From Laguncularia racemosa (taxonomy: Eukaryota > Streptophyta > Magnoliopsida > Myrtales > Combretaceae): a stretch of 64,000 nucleotides of DNA. Of the stretch, positions 25,522 through 36,600 are shown in pieces. The stretch's first letter is position 1; each line of letters opens with the position of its first letter. The stretch is from contig JBBMOL010000022.1 in assembly GCA_037954665.1 (NCBI GenBank), positions 7,316,001 to 7,380,000 on the forward strand, in the 5' to 3' direction. The position numbers and the translations under genes were made by a program. The notes below the pieces were generated by a model that saw nothing but the letters and a program-made list of their open reading frames with translations, was not told the DNA's origin and made no database searches.

Positions 25522-26987
25522 TTCCCCTCCTCTTGAAAAGGATTTGTCGTCAAATCGTCACCTACATCAAAAGGACTCAGATCAGTAACATTAAATGTGG
25601 CACTTACTTGATACTCACCAGGCAAATCTATCTTGTATGCATTGTCGTTGATGCGCTCAAGAACTTGAAATGGTCCATCGCCTCTAGGAAGTAGTTTAGA
25701 TCGACACTGCATGGGAAACCGCTCTTTGCGCATGTGCACCCAAACCCAATCGCCAGGTTCAAAAACAGCTTGTCGACGACCCTTGTTGGCTTGTTTCACA
25801 TACTGCTCTGTTCGTCGCTCAATGTTCAGCCTTGCCTTTTCATGGATCTGTTGAATAAATTCAGCCTTCTTCTTGCCATCTAAATTAACATACTCAGAAA
25901 TAGGAAAAGGTGATAAATCTAAAGGAGTTAGTGGATTAAAACCATACACAATTTCGAAAGGAGAAAATTTAGTAGCAGAATGCACTGTACGGTTATAAGC
26001 AAATTCAACATGCGGCAAACAATCCTCCCAACTTTTAATATTCTTTTTAATTACAGCCCTCAACAAAGTAGATAAAGTTCGATTCACTACCTCAGTTTGA
26101 CCATCAGTCTGTGGATGACAAGTAGTAGAAAACAATAACTTAGTTCCTAACTTAGCCCACAAAGTCTTCCAAAAGTAGCTTAAGAACTTAGCATCCCTAT
26201 CTGATACAATTGTTCTAGGCATACCATGCAACCGCACAACTTCCCTAAAGAATAAATTAGCAATATTACAAGCATCATCCATTTTGTGACAAGGAATGAA
26301 ATGTGCCATTTTAGAAAACCTATCAACAACTACAAAAACAGAATCCCGGCCATGTCTAGACCTGGGTAATCCTAACACAAAATCCATAGAAATATCTACC
26401 CAAGGCTCATGAGAAATGGGAAGTGGGGTGTAAAGTCCTTGAGGTTGGACTCTAGATTTCGCTTGCTTACATGTGACATATTGCTCACAAATTCTCTCAA
26501 CATCTCGTTTCACGTGAGGCCAATAGAAGTGTTCCTGCAATATCCCTAATGTTTTTGCTACTCCAAAGTGTCCCATTAAACCTCCTCCATGAGACTCCCT
26601 GACAAGTAATTCTCTTAAAGAACACATTGGAATGCACAGTTTACTCTCCCTAAACAAGAATCCATCATGTTTATAAAATTTTCCATGCCCACTCTTCTCA
26701 CATTGCACATACTCCTCACAAAAATCTCGATCAGCAGCATATAATTCCTTAATGTGCTCAAAACCAAGCAGTCTAGAACTAAGAGTAGAGATAAGAGTAT
26801 ACCTTCTTGAAAGTGCATCAGCAACTACATTCTCTTTACCTTGCTTGTAGTGGATGACATATGGAAATGTTTCAATAAACTCCACCCAACGAGCATGCCT
26901 TTTGTTCAGCTTGTGTTGCCCCTTAAAATACTTCAAGGATTCATGATCAGTGTGGATCACGAACTCTTTTGGCCAAAGGTAGTGTTG
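25290..26987 (-). pseudogene. gypsy pol, RNase H end and integrase
   Basis: After the stop at 26988-26990 the same frame continues through the RNase H end (HTDHESLKYF, VADALSRR) and integrase. The integrase N-terminal zinc finger has its two His (SHGGGLMGHF) but the first Cys of the CxxC pair is Tyr (CEQYVTC, codon 26480-26478). The catalytic triad is present: D in VDISMDFV, D in VSDRDAKF and E in DGQTEVVNR. A C-terminal SH3-like part follows (GPFQVLERINDNAYKIDLP ... FNVTDLSPF). The frame crosses the polypurine tract and ends at 25290, 231 bases inside the LTR. Integrase inserts the cDNA into the genome; with the Tyr change and the upstream stop this copy is probably inactive. Confidence 0.93.
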
Positions 26988-28445
26988 CTACGTCTCCAAG
27001 GCTCGAACCAATGCATATAGCTCTTTGTCGTAAGTAGGGTAATTCAAGGTTGCCCCACTTAGCTTCTCACTAAAGAATGCAATCGGTCTTCTCTCCTGCA
27101 TAAGCACTGCCCCAATACCTAATCCTGAAGCATCACATTCAATTTCAAACGTTTTAGTAAAGTTAGGTAAAGCAAGTAATGGTTCTTGAGTCAACTTATT
27201 TTTAAGCGTCTGAAAGGCCTTCTCTTGTTGCTCTCCCCAACTAAACCCCACGTTCTTCTTAATCACCTCAGTAAGTGGTGCTGCAATGGTGCTAAAATCC
27301 TTCACAAATCTCCTGTAAAAGCTCGCTAGTCCATGGAAACTCCGCACATTACTTACATTGGTTGGACTAGGCCATTCTTGGATCGCACGCACCTTTTCTT
27401 CATCAACCTGTATTCCCTGCGCACTAACAACAAAACCAAGAAACACAAGTTTGTCTGTGCAAAAAGTGCACTTCTTGAGGTTAGCATATAATTGTTCCTG
27501 TCGAAGCACTTCTAAAACATCCCTCAAGTGTGACATATGATCTTCCAAATTTTTGCTGTAAATAAGAATGTCATCAAAATAAACAACCACAAATTTTCCA
27601 ATAAATGTCCTCAGAACATGGTTCATAAGTCTCATAAACGTACTAGGTGCATTAGTTAACCCGAAAGGCATTACTAACCACTCATACAATCCATATTTTG
27701 TCTTAAATGCAGTCTTCCATTCATCACCTTCTTTCATTCTAATTTGGTGATATCCACTTTTCAGATCAATTTTAGAAAAGACACTAGACCCATGTAACTC
27801 ATCTAACATATCATCTAAGCGAGGAATGGGATGACGATACTTTACCGTGATGTTGTTGATGGCGCGACAGTCAACACACATTCTCCATGTCCCATCCTTC
27901 TTAGGCACCAAAATCACCGGCACTGCACATGGACTCATGCTCTCTCTCACGTACCCCTTCTCCATTAATTCATCGACTTGCCTTTGGAGTTCCTTTGTCT
28001 CCTCTGGATTGCTCCTGTAAGCTGGCTTGTTTGGAATTGATGCTCCGGGTACAAGGTCAATCTGGTGCTCAATACCTCGAACAGGTGGTAATCCCTTTGG
28101 AATCTCCTTAGGAAAGACATCTTCAAAGTCCTGCACAAGAGACACAACCACACTAGGCAAAGAGTTAGATAAGTCGTTAGTAGTCGAACATGTTTCCTTA
28201 AAAACCAGCAACAACATAGATTGCCTCATCACTAACGCTCTCCTTACTACACTCGCTCTTGCCACACAACTCTCCTTTTGCAAGGCTGCCCTCTCCTTTT
28301 CACTCACCACCAAAGTTGATTCCCCTTCAACTTGGCCTCTCACACTCTTTCCAGCCTTCCTCTCCTTTTCCTTTTGATCTTGACTTTTATATTTTTTTTT
28401 TCTTCTCATTGTCTTTTGCTCTCTCACTCTCACTCTGTTTTTCAC
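26988..28445 (-). pseudogene. gypsy pol, reverse transcriptase and RNase H
   Basis: Open for 485 codons. A Lys/Glu-rich linker is followed by the RT entry segment (FPKEIPKGLPPVRGIEHQIDL), fingers (PKKDGTWRMCVDCRAIN), MPFGLTNAPSTF, the catalytic YFDD and the LGFVVS thumb. RNase H then begins (FEIECDASGLGIGAVLMQ). The frame ends at TAG (26990-26988) in ALET-stop-QHYLWPKEF, where related elements have Trp, so TGG became TAG. The linker at 28390-28510 is read in a different frame from protease and RT, implying two compensating indels, one near a run of T at about 28389-28399. Confidence 0.95.
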
Positions 28446-28508
28446 TCACCTTATGTTTTGCAAAAGACTGTTGTAGCTGTAATTGGTCCTCATACACTTG
28501 TTTAGGTG

Positions 28509-29222
28509 TTAAAGGTTAAAAGTTTTTCCTTGGTGAACAAGCGTATACTTGTTAGAAAAGCCATCATGAACAACCTTCCTATCAAATTGCCATGGCCTCC
28601 CCAACAACACATGACATGCTTGCATTGGCACTACATCACATAACACCTCATCCTCATACCTACCAATGCGAAAACCAATCAAGGCTTGCTTACTCACCTT
28701 AGTCTCACCACTATCATTCAACCACTGCAATTTATATGGACTAGGGTGTCTAACAGTTTTGAGCCCCAGCCTCTCAACAATAAAATTGCTCACTACATTG
28801 GTGCAACTCCCTCCATCAATGATCAAACTACAAATGTGATCTCCTAAATAACATCTAGTATGAAATATATTTTCTCTTTGCACCTCCTCTTCTTCCTTCA
28901 CCTGCACATTCAGCGCTCGCTTCACTACTGCCACTAGCCTTCCCATTGCAGGCTCCTCATCATCATTAACATCCTCTAATGGTGGCATACCATCTTCTTC
29001 ACTATCCCCCTCAGTCTCATACTCACCATCATCACGCAAAATCATCACACGCCTATTTGGACATTGACTAGCAATATGGCCTCTACCTTGACATTTAAAG
29101 CATCTAATGTCACGATTTCTAGAAGTAGAAGATTCAGGGTTACCTTGATTACCAGGAGTAGAACCCGCTTGCCTCAGCTCCCCTTTTGGTTTGGTAGGTA
29201 AAGGCTTTTCTTCCTTCTTCCA
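28509..29222 (-). pseudogene. gypsy gag C-terminus (zinc knuckle) and protease
   Basis: Directly after the stop at 29225-29223 the frame continues with a basic linker and a CCHC knuckle (CFKCQGRGHIASQC, near 29060-29100) that binds packaged RNA. An acidic stretch follows, then the protease, where the catalytic triplet reads DGG (SLIIDGGSCTNVVS). DGG at this place is common in some plant gypsy lineages as far as I know, so it is not scored as a lesion. It ends with VLLGRPWQFDRKVVHDGFSNKY and stops at 28509 because of a shift into the linker. Confidence 0.9.
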
Positions 29223-30132
29223 TTAATTAGTCTTCCAAGTGGATGAACCATTACCCTGTTGAAATCGTGCACTACTACTACCCTTCCGCTTGTGCTGGTT
29301 CTCAACCTTTATAGCCATGTGAACCATATCCTCCAATTCTACATAATGCTGCAATTCAACCACATTTTGGATTTCTCTATTCAACCCAGCAAGGAATCTA
29401 GCCATTGTAGCCTCTCTATCCTCTTCTACATTCGCCCTAATCATAGTGACTTCCATCTCCTTGAAGTACTCATCTACACTTCGGCTTCCCTGCCTTAGAG
29501 TTTGCAACTTGTTGTGCAATTCACGATAGTAATACGCAGGTATAAACCGCTTTCTCATCACTCTTTTCATCTCTTCCCAAGACTCAATAGGTGGCTCGCC
29601 ACTCCTTCTTCTATTCAACATTTAATTGATCCCACCACACTATAGCATAATCTGAAAATTCAATGGCAGCAAGTTTCACCTTCTTTCTCCCACTATAGTT
29701 GTGACAATCAAACACCATCTCCACCTTTTTCTCCCATTCTAAATACGCCTCGGGATCATTTTTCCCTTGGAAAGGAGGAATCTTCATCTTTATGCTACTC
29801 AATTGATCATCCTCTCTATTCCTATCTCCTCTATCTTCCCAATCTCTAGTCCCTCTATTCCGACCACTATAACCTCTATAACTCCCAACAGAAGGCTCAT
29901 CAAAGTCATCACCCGACATTTCATCTCCACCCCTCGGTACTCTCCTAGAACGACTCTCCCTCTTATGCCCTTGGAATACGTTTGTGGATTGCTCTAGTCT
30001 TTGCTCCACCGTCTCATGAATTTGTTCCATTCCTTCTTGGAACATCCTCTTCATTTCTCCCCTCAACGCCTCAATTACTAACCTAGCATCAAACCTTCCC
30101 CTCTCACCTTCCGGAGAATGTTGTCTCGACAT
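29223..30132 (-). pseudogene. gypsy gag, capsid region, frameshifted
   Basis: The start is chosen at ATG 30132-30130 (MSRQHSPEGERGRFD), the first ATG after the duplicated leader. The retrotransposon gag core is clear (IPPFQGKNDPEAYLEWEKKV... FSDYAIVWWDQL). At about 29626 one extra A shifts the frame; the other frame continues LNRRRSGEPPIESWEEMKRVM ... AIKVENQHKRK. It ends at TAA (29225-29223) inside the linker before the zinc knuckle. Without these two changes gag would be continuous with the protease frame. Confidence 0.92.
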
Positions 30133-30712
30133 AGTTCCTGCAGAAAAGATTAGTACAACACAAATATATATATGATCAAACCTCACGATACACTCCCTTA
30201 CGTGTTTCGCTCAAATGATGATATCACACAGTCACTCGTGTATTCTCACAAACAACGATGATATCACTCACCAATTTCCTCTTCTCAATTCTCTTGGAAC
30301 TAACCCGAACTACATCAATTTCCTTCCGTAGAATTCAAAACCAACTCTAGGGTTCGTAAAATTTTCCTCTATTTTTCTATCCGAATTTTTTTTTTGTCTC
30401 TGTTTTTTTTTTCTTTTGTCTCGACATAGTTCCTGCAGAAAAGATTAGTACAACACAAATATATATATGATCAAACCTCACGATACACTCCCTTACGTGT
30501 TTCGCTCAAATGATGATATCACACAGTCACTCGTGTATTCTCACAAACAACGATGATATCACTCACCAATTTCCTCTTCTCAATTCTCTTGGAACTAACC
30601 CGAACTACATCAATTTCCTTCCGTAGAATTCAAAACCAACTCTAGGGTTCGTAAAATTTTCCTCTATTTTTCTATCCGAATTTTTTTTTTGTCTCTGTTT
30701 TTTTTTCTTTTT
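30125..30712 (-). repeat. Tandem duplication of 296 bp in the element leader
   Basis: The segment starting TCGACATAGTTCCTGCAG at 30125 repeats from 30421, with differences mainly in the T runs at the ends. The duplication includes the gag ATG context, so the distal copy gives an extra ATG (30427-30425) that opens a short Lys-rich uORF. Confidence 0.95.
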
Positions 30713-30933
30713 TTGGCTTTTGATCACGTTTCTCTTTTCTTTTCTTTTCCCTTCTTTTTTTTTTGGTCGTGATTTTTACTCTTTTTTTTTTTTTTACAAT
30801 CGACTAGTAAATACTACACTATCAAAAGACAATTAATATTGCGGAATTGAACACGATAATTGATATGAATGATTGGAGTTAGGGTTTTTGATATTACCTT
30901 CCTCAACCGAACTTAATGTTTTGACAAACCTAA

Positions 30934-30945
30934 GCTCTGATACCA
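30934..30945 (-). other. Primer-binding site, tRNA-iMet type
   Basis: The minus strand reads TGGTATCAGAGC, a perfect 12-base match, three bases inside the LTR. Confidence 0.96.
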
Positions 30946-30948
30946 AAC

Positions 30949-31853
30949 TGATACGAACCACGCCAACTCGTGACGAAACCCAATACCAATACGTTCGGAA
31001 ATTCGTTGCCTAAGACGCCCAAACACCTAAAGTGGAAAACCGCGACCCGTTGTCTATAAGCAAGACAAGAACCTTGGTATAAAAGTGAAGACGCCACAAT
31101 CGGGATGGAAAACCGATTGATAAGTCGGGATGAACGCCACGGAAATCAATCCGATAAGTTCGAATTAAGTTCTTGAAGAACCAAGAGAGGTGCCTCTCAA
31201 AAGTGTTTAATGTTCAATGATGTCTCCTCCAATGTTCTAAACCCTAGGAGCTTTTATACTAGGGTTACAATTCGTGTAAAAAACAAGTCCAAAATGACGT
31301 AGTTTAGTTAAGTGACATAAAAACGCGAAACAGAACAAGCTGGCCGACAGGGGATACACGGCCTGTGTACACGCCCGTGTACTTTGGCCGTGTACTTGTC
31401 TATGCAACTTCTGGCAACATACACGCCCGTGTACTTTGACCGTGTATCTGTCTGTGCAACTTTTGGCAACATACACGCCCGTGTACTTTAGCCGTGTATC
31501 TTTCTGTGGATTTGCTTGACTCCATACACGGCCGTGCCTTTTAACCGTGTATCTAGCCGTGTATGATTCTAGGCAATCTTGAGAGTCCTACACGGCCGTG
31601 CCTTGAAAGTACACGCCCTCTTCAACCCGTGTCCGGTGTGACTTGTATAAGAGCGAGGGTCTTCCTATGGTTGTTCCAATCCATTCCAACTTCATGATTG
31701 CCCCAATCCTTCCCGGCTTCATGGACATCCTTTATCAACCCGTTAAGTGCTTCCTTGAGTCGTTTCGCTCGACTTCTTGTGATCGGTCCAGGCGGCACTT
31801 CAAGAGGATCTACATTCCTTCTTCCAGCTTGACTCTCATCATGGATCTCATCA
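30949..31853 (-). repeat. 5' LTR (905 bp) of the complete gypsy element
   Basis: TG...CA ends next to the PBS. The TATA box (minus GTATAAAAG) is at 31251-31260, and the inverted-word array lies upstream of it in transcription at about 31350-31640. Confidence 0.95.
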
Positions 31854-31916
31854 AGTTCTTCCCTAGAATTGGTTACATATATATATTATATATATATATA
31901 TAATGGTCTAGTTGTG

Positions 31917-32575
31917 TCACCTTTTAAGATTTCCTTATTCCAAACTAGAATTAGGTTTTTAGGATTTAACATACACAATGAAACAATTACTCTAATTAGG
32001 AGATCAATAGATTTTACCTCTAAGTTTCCAGGTGAAATTAGAAATAAAAATCAACTCTAAATATTTTTAGAAAGTTTGAATTATGTTGCAAATTTCTTTC
32101 AAAATCTTAATATATTATGCAAACCTTTACACTAAAGGTTAAAAAAGAATCCTCTACAATGGTTAGAACTACATACCAATGTAGTTAGAAAAATTAAGGA
32201 AATTCCATGCATTCATATTGCAAACCTTTCACTACTAAAAATAGTAGAGATAGATGCCTCTGAAATCGGATTTGGTGGAATCCTTAAACAAAACCAAAAT
32301 GGAAAAGAATGCATAATCTAATTTGTATCCAAACATTGGAATGAGTGCCAATTAAATTACTCTACAATTAAAAAAGAAATTTTAGTCTTAGTACTAACAA
32401 TTTCCAAATTTCAAGGAGATTTGTTAAATAAAAAATTTCTTTTAAGAATTGACTGTAAGGTAGCTAAAAATGTTTTACAAAAAGATTTTTAAAATATAGC
32501 TTCAAAACATATTTTTGCTAGATGGCAAGCAATTTTATCTATTTTTTATTTCAAAATTGAACATATATATATATA
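31917..32575 (+). pseudogene. Endogenous pararetrovirus relic (Caulimoviridae-like RT end and RNase H)
   Basis: One plus-strand frame carries an RT C-terminal segment (FLGFNIHNETITL) and then an RNase H with DASEIGFGGIL and the KHIFARWQAILS block typical of plant pararetroviruses rather than of gypsy elements. In-frame stops at 32058, 32133, 32319 and 32490 make it inert. Only this piece of the polymerase is present; no coat, movement or aspartic-protease region was found beside it. TA tracts lie at both ends (31867-31901 and 32562-32576). The closest genus cannot be decided here. Confidence 0.8.
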
Positions 32576-32693
32576 TGATTATGTATCGAAATAAGATTTA
32601 TACATATATACATGTAAATGCATTTATACACACAATTCATATAAATATGTATATGAATTCTTGAAATAGGGAAAAGTGTATGCTTTCATATGT

Positions 32694-33650
32694 TGATGTG
32701 CCTAAAACCAAGATTAAGCACATGTAAAACTAATTTGAAAGACAAACAAACAATGTCAATCAAACTAGCTTCCAATTACATGAACAATGGTGTCAAATCC
32801 TCAAAGTTTATGACCGATTCTTAAACAATGGTGTGATCAATCTTAATTCCAAGTATGATGAAGCTTTGATACCAAATTATGATGTGCCTAAAACCAAGGT
32901 CTAAGCACATGCAAATGAACCAAATGAACAACTTTAACTCTCAAAATCAAAACCGGTTCAAAAGGGTAAAAATTGCGTGAACCCTAGTGAAGATGCAATG
33001 AGATCCAAATACTCAATGATGCAATTACAATTCCACAAGGATAATTTCTTCCAACATAACACTAATCACATGTAAATCCATGTGAATAATATGCAAGATC
33101 AACAAATCTTCAACTCTAAGAACCCCTTTCCACTAAATGCTAATCATGGTTGAAGAAGCATACACAATGGATGAACCGAATTCAAGTGAAAAAGTAACTC
33201 AATTAAGCACAAAAATTTGAAATGATTATGAAGAAAATCTAACCAAGAACTATCTCAATTCAACCATAGATATTACACACTAGAGAAGAAAATAAATCAC
33301 AACAAAATTAAATTGATATTACTCACAATTTCAAGTGTTGCACTCACCACAATTTCAACTCTTGGGATTGAAATTGATAAGAGTCTAATGACAATTAGAA
33401 GAACCTTAATCCTCACAAAAAAGTTTTTGTCTAATTCTAAAAAATGGCCTCTTCAAACCCTACTTTAAGTAAGTATTTATACTTGCTCCCTTTAGGGTTA
33501 GAAAATGCACTAAATTACAACTATGCCACTTTTAGGGTGGCCAGTCCTAAATGAGAATTACAAAAATAATGAAAGTGTCCCAAAAGAAAATACAACATAA
33601 AATAGTCTATAGAACAATTACAAAATAAAGGAAAATAGTCTTCGTCATGC
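32694..33650 (-). repeat. Collapsed relative of the pol-deleted gypsy element (LTR, PBS, LTR stub)
   Basis: The stretch from 32879 matches the 14009-15026 LTR family in order (GATGTGC..AAAACCAAG start, AACCGGTTCA, AAATTGATAAGAG, GGGTGGCC, AGTGTCCCAAAAGAAAATAC). A degraded PBS (TGGTATCAAAGC on minus) lies just left of it at about 32865-32876. A second copy of the LTR start occurs at 32694-32730. So both LTRs remain, but the left one is cut to a stub and the interior to about 140 bp. Confidence 0.65.
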
Positions 33651-36600
33651 TAGCTCTTTCATAGGATTTGTTAGCCCAGCTCATCGTTGGTTTAGGTCAG
33701 TCCTTGGATAACCCACAAGTTGAGTCTGAGTGAGTTTGTTCATCACCCTATAAAGCCTGTTAAGTGTACCTGTTGGAATATACAATACATGAATAAGAGA
33801 AAAGAGGTTAGTAAACAAATAATGCCGAGGTCGACGTGCTTAAAATGGGCCCTCATCACCAAGGTTTGAAATCCTTTGGTTTTTATCCTAGTGATGGGTC
33901 TTATCGAATTTTGATTCCTATCATATGTGTTTGTATGTGTATGTGTGTGTGTATGTTTGTGTATGTTTCCTATATAAGGCAAGGGGAGGAGAATGTGGAT
34001 TACCAACTAAATAGTGTAAATTTGCATAATCCGAATGGTATAAGAAATGCCATTAGTGGAAAAGGGCTTACTATTCGAATGGGAACATTTATGTCATCCA
34101 AATGGTAAGAAGTTGAACCTTCAATGTATGAATGAGGCTATTTAGATGGTACAAAGTCATCTAAATTGTAGTTATATCTCCTTTGATGTTTGGACACCAT
34201 TTTTTATGGCATACAGATGCTATGTGTTCTGCACTATGCATACTTTCTATTCCCAAAACCAAACACAAAAAAAAACCTTTCCAACACACTTCATCACATG
34301 CCCGCTATAATAACAACTCAGCATAGCAACATACACATGGAAACAACTAAGTTCCAAGCAAGATACAATCAATGTAGTATATCCTTAAGTTTCCTACTCA
34401 CCTTTGTCCCATTGTGCTTAAGGCTTAAAGTAGTCAATAGGAAGTTTTGAAAAATTGATATCTTCCCCTATAATTCAAGAACAAAGATCTTACTAGAGAT
34501 TACAATATATTAAACTTGTCAAACTTGTTTAATCTCAAGTTTTTAAGTCCCTTTTACAAGCTTAAAACCTTCTCTTACACTACTATTTTTTTAACCTAAA
34601 ATTTGAGTTTGAGATTTATCTAGTAAGAGTGATCTAATTGCATAGTGCTCTTCTCGATGGTTATAATAGTGGCCTCAATTTTTTATTTGTAGCTTATATG
34701 AGTGAGTTGTGAATTTTTGAAGATTTTAGAGCTTAGAGATTATGTAAGAAGGAAAGAAAAGGACAGAGGAGAAAGAAGAAGAAAAAATGAGAAGAGAGAG
34801 AAAAGTTAGTGAGTTTTAAGGTCGGTGGAATTTTTAATTTCCCATATTCAATTAGCATGCATACTAACGATCTCAATATATAATCCTAATTATGACATTT
34901 TCATCCAAAATTTGTGGCTAACCTAAATTAAATGTTTTGAGTCTAAATATTTACTCATAATTTCTATTTAATTACCCTAAACCTATAATTTTAAATTCTT
35001 TTATTGTTTTTCCTATAACTTAATTAATTAACTTACAAAACATCTATTTCTCCTTAATTTAAATTTATTGGGGTTTATAATAAGGCTTTTAGCTTATTGT
35101 TATACTAATTTGGTAATAGTTATTATCCTAATTGTGGGGTTTCACACCACCAATAGCAATCATTCAACCAATCACATATCACTTTTCATATAAATGTATC
35201 TATCACACTAATCATCATAATTAACTCAATGAATAAAGGTGATACTTGGAATTTACATAGACTTTGGTCTTTAGGTAGGGGAATAATCAAGTGTTGAAAT
35301 TAGTTGTGTATGCATTTTTAGCATTCTTTGGGTGTTGGGAACTTGAGTCGTATTAAGTGCCTCATCTAGTAATAAACATGGAGGAGAAAGCAAAGCAATG
35401 GGGGTTTGAACCATCGGCTAGATGGTAGATAAGAAACCGACTAGCTAGTTTTAGGGGCACCACCTTGGTGCCATGAAAGATGGTGTTTGGCTAGTGATCT
35501 TCTTTCCTCCTTGCAAACTTATGTATCATTTTCTATCGCTTAAATATATACTAATAATTCCCATGATAAGTTCATCAAGCACTAACATGCTTTAACAACA
35601 TTGCAATAAATCACAATAATAATATCAACAAGATCCAAATCTCACATTGAATTCCCACTCACCTCACTCCATTTTTTGTAGTTGTAAGATCTTCAAGTTG
35701 CTTGACAAATTTAATAGAATCGTCTATAAGAACAAGAGAAAATAATTTTATTAAGTTATTTGACTTCCTAAAGTTGATCCTATACCAACATTGCATAAAT
35801 AGCGATTAAATTTCTTACACTTCATACTTGTAACTTACTTTGGTGAAGTCTCTAAATCCTTGACTTTTAATTTATTTTCTTTATTTGATGATATTAGGAC
35901 TTGAGATAGCCAAAACAAGAGTTAACAAAGTGAATTCTAACATTTTGTATGAATGGAAATAGAGCTTGAAATAATTTTATACTTTGGAGACTAGGCAAGG
36001 TGGAAAATAATGAGCTACTATAATTTTTGTGTTTTCAGGATGTAGGAGATTATTTTTATGTCAAGCCTGTTGTCTTTGGAAGGCTTGTAACACCAGCACT
36101 CCAATGGTCTTGATGGAACTAATTTTGGTCAAGATTTGAGAAAGATTTTTGTGATTGAAATGGATGAGCAAGGGATAAGATATTGAGAACATGGAGGGAA
36201 GAAGAATGAAGAAAAAGACACTTTGCTTTTGCCATTTGAAAAATAACATAGGATAGGGGCTATTGACATCCAATCATAAGGTTATTAATCTTAAGTTGCC
36301 ACTTGTTATTTGTGATAGTGAAGAGCGAGATATAAGAAACCAAGGGATAAGGGTTTTGAGGGAAAAGCTCCACCATAGGATCAATGTTTAGGTTAAGTTT
36401 AGATATGGAATTGAATTTTTAAATGATTAAAATAAGAGATTAATATTATACTAACTAGTTCAAATAAGAGATCCCATCACTTAGTCATTATACTGCCATT
36501 AGTTTAAGCTAATGTGGCTATTATCTAAGACATGGCATTGATGTGTGATTGACATGGTGCTAATGTGGTAATTCCATACCAAATAAGAAAGAAACAAAGT

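Larger units (their letters stand above)
24617..31853 (-). mobile_element. Complete young Ty3/gypsy retrotransposon, 7237 bp, coding-defective
   Basis: It has 905-bp LTRs (24617-25521 and 30949-31853) with TG...CA ends, AGTTC target duplications (24612-24616 and 31854-31858), a perfect tRNA-iMet PBS (30945-30934) and a polypurine tract (AAGAGGAGGGGAA on minus) beside the left LTR. The minus-strand order gag, zinc knuckle, protease, RT, RNase H, integrase identifies Ty3/gypsy. I count about ten differences between the LTRs, so insertion is recent. Even so, the gag-pol frame has a frameshift, two nonsense codons and a pair of compensating shifts, so mobility would have needed help in trans or the damage is very recent. 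Confidence 0.96.

Noticed and set aside
28259..28519. Plus-strand ORFs opposite pol (also at 27929-28377 and 25311-25694)
   Set aside because: Shadow frames of the gypsy coding region and LTR on the minus strand.
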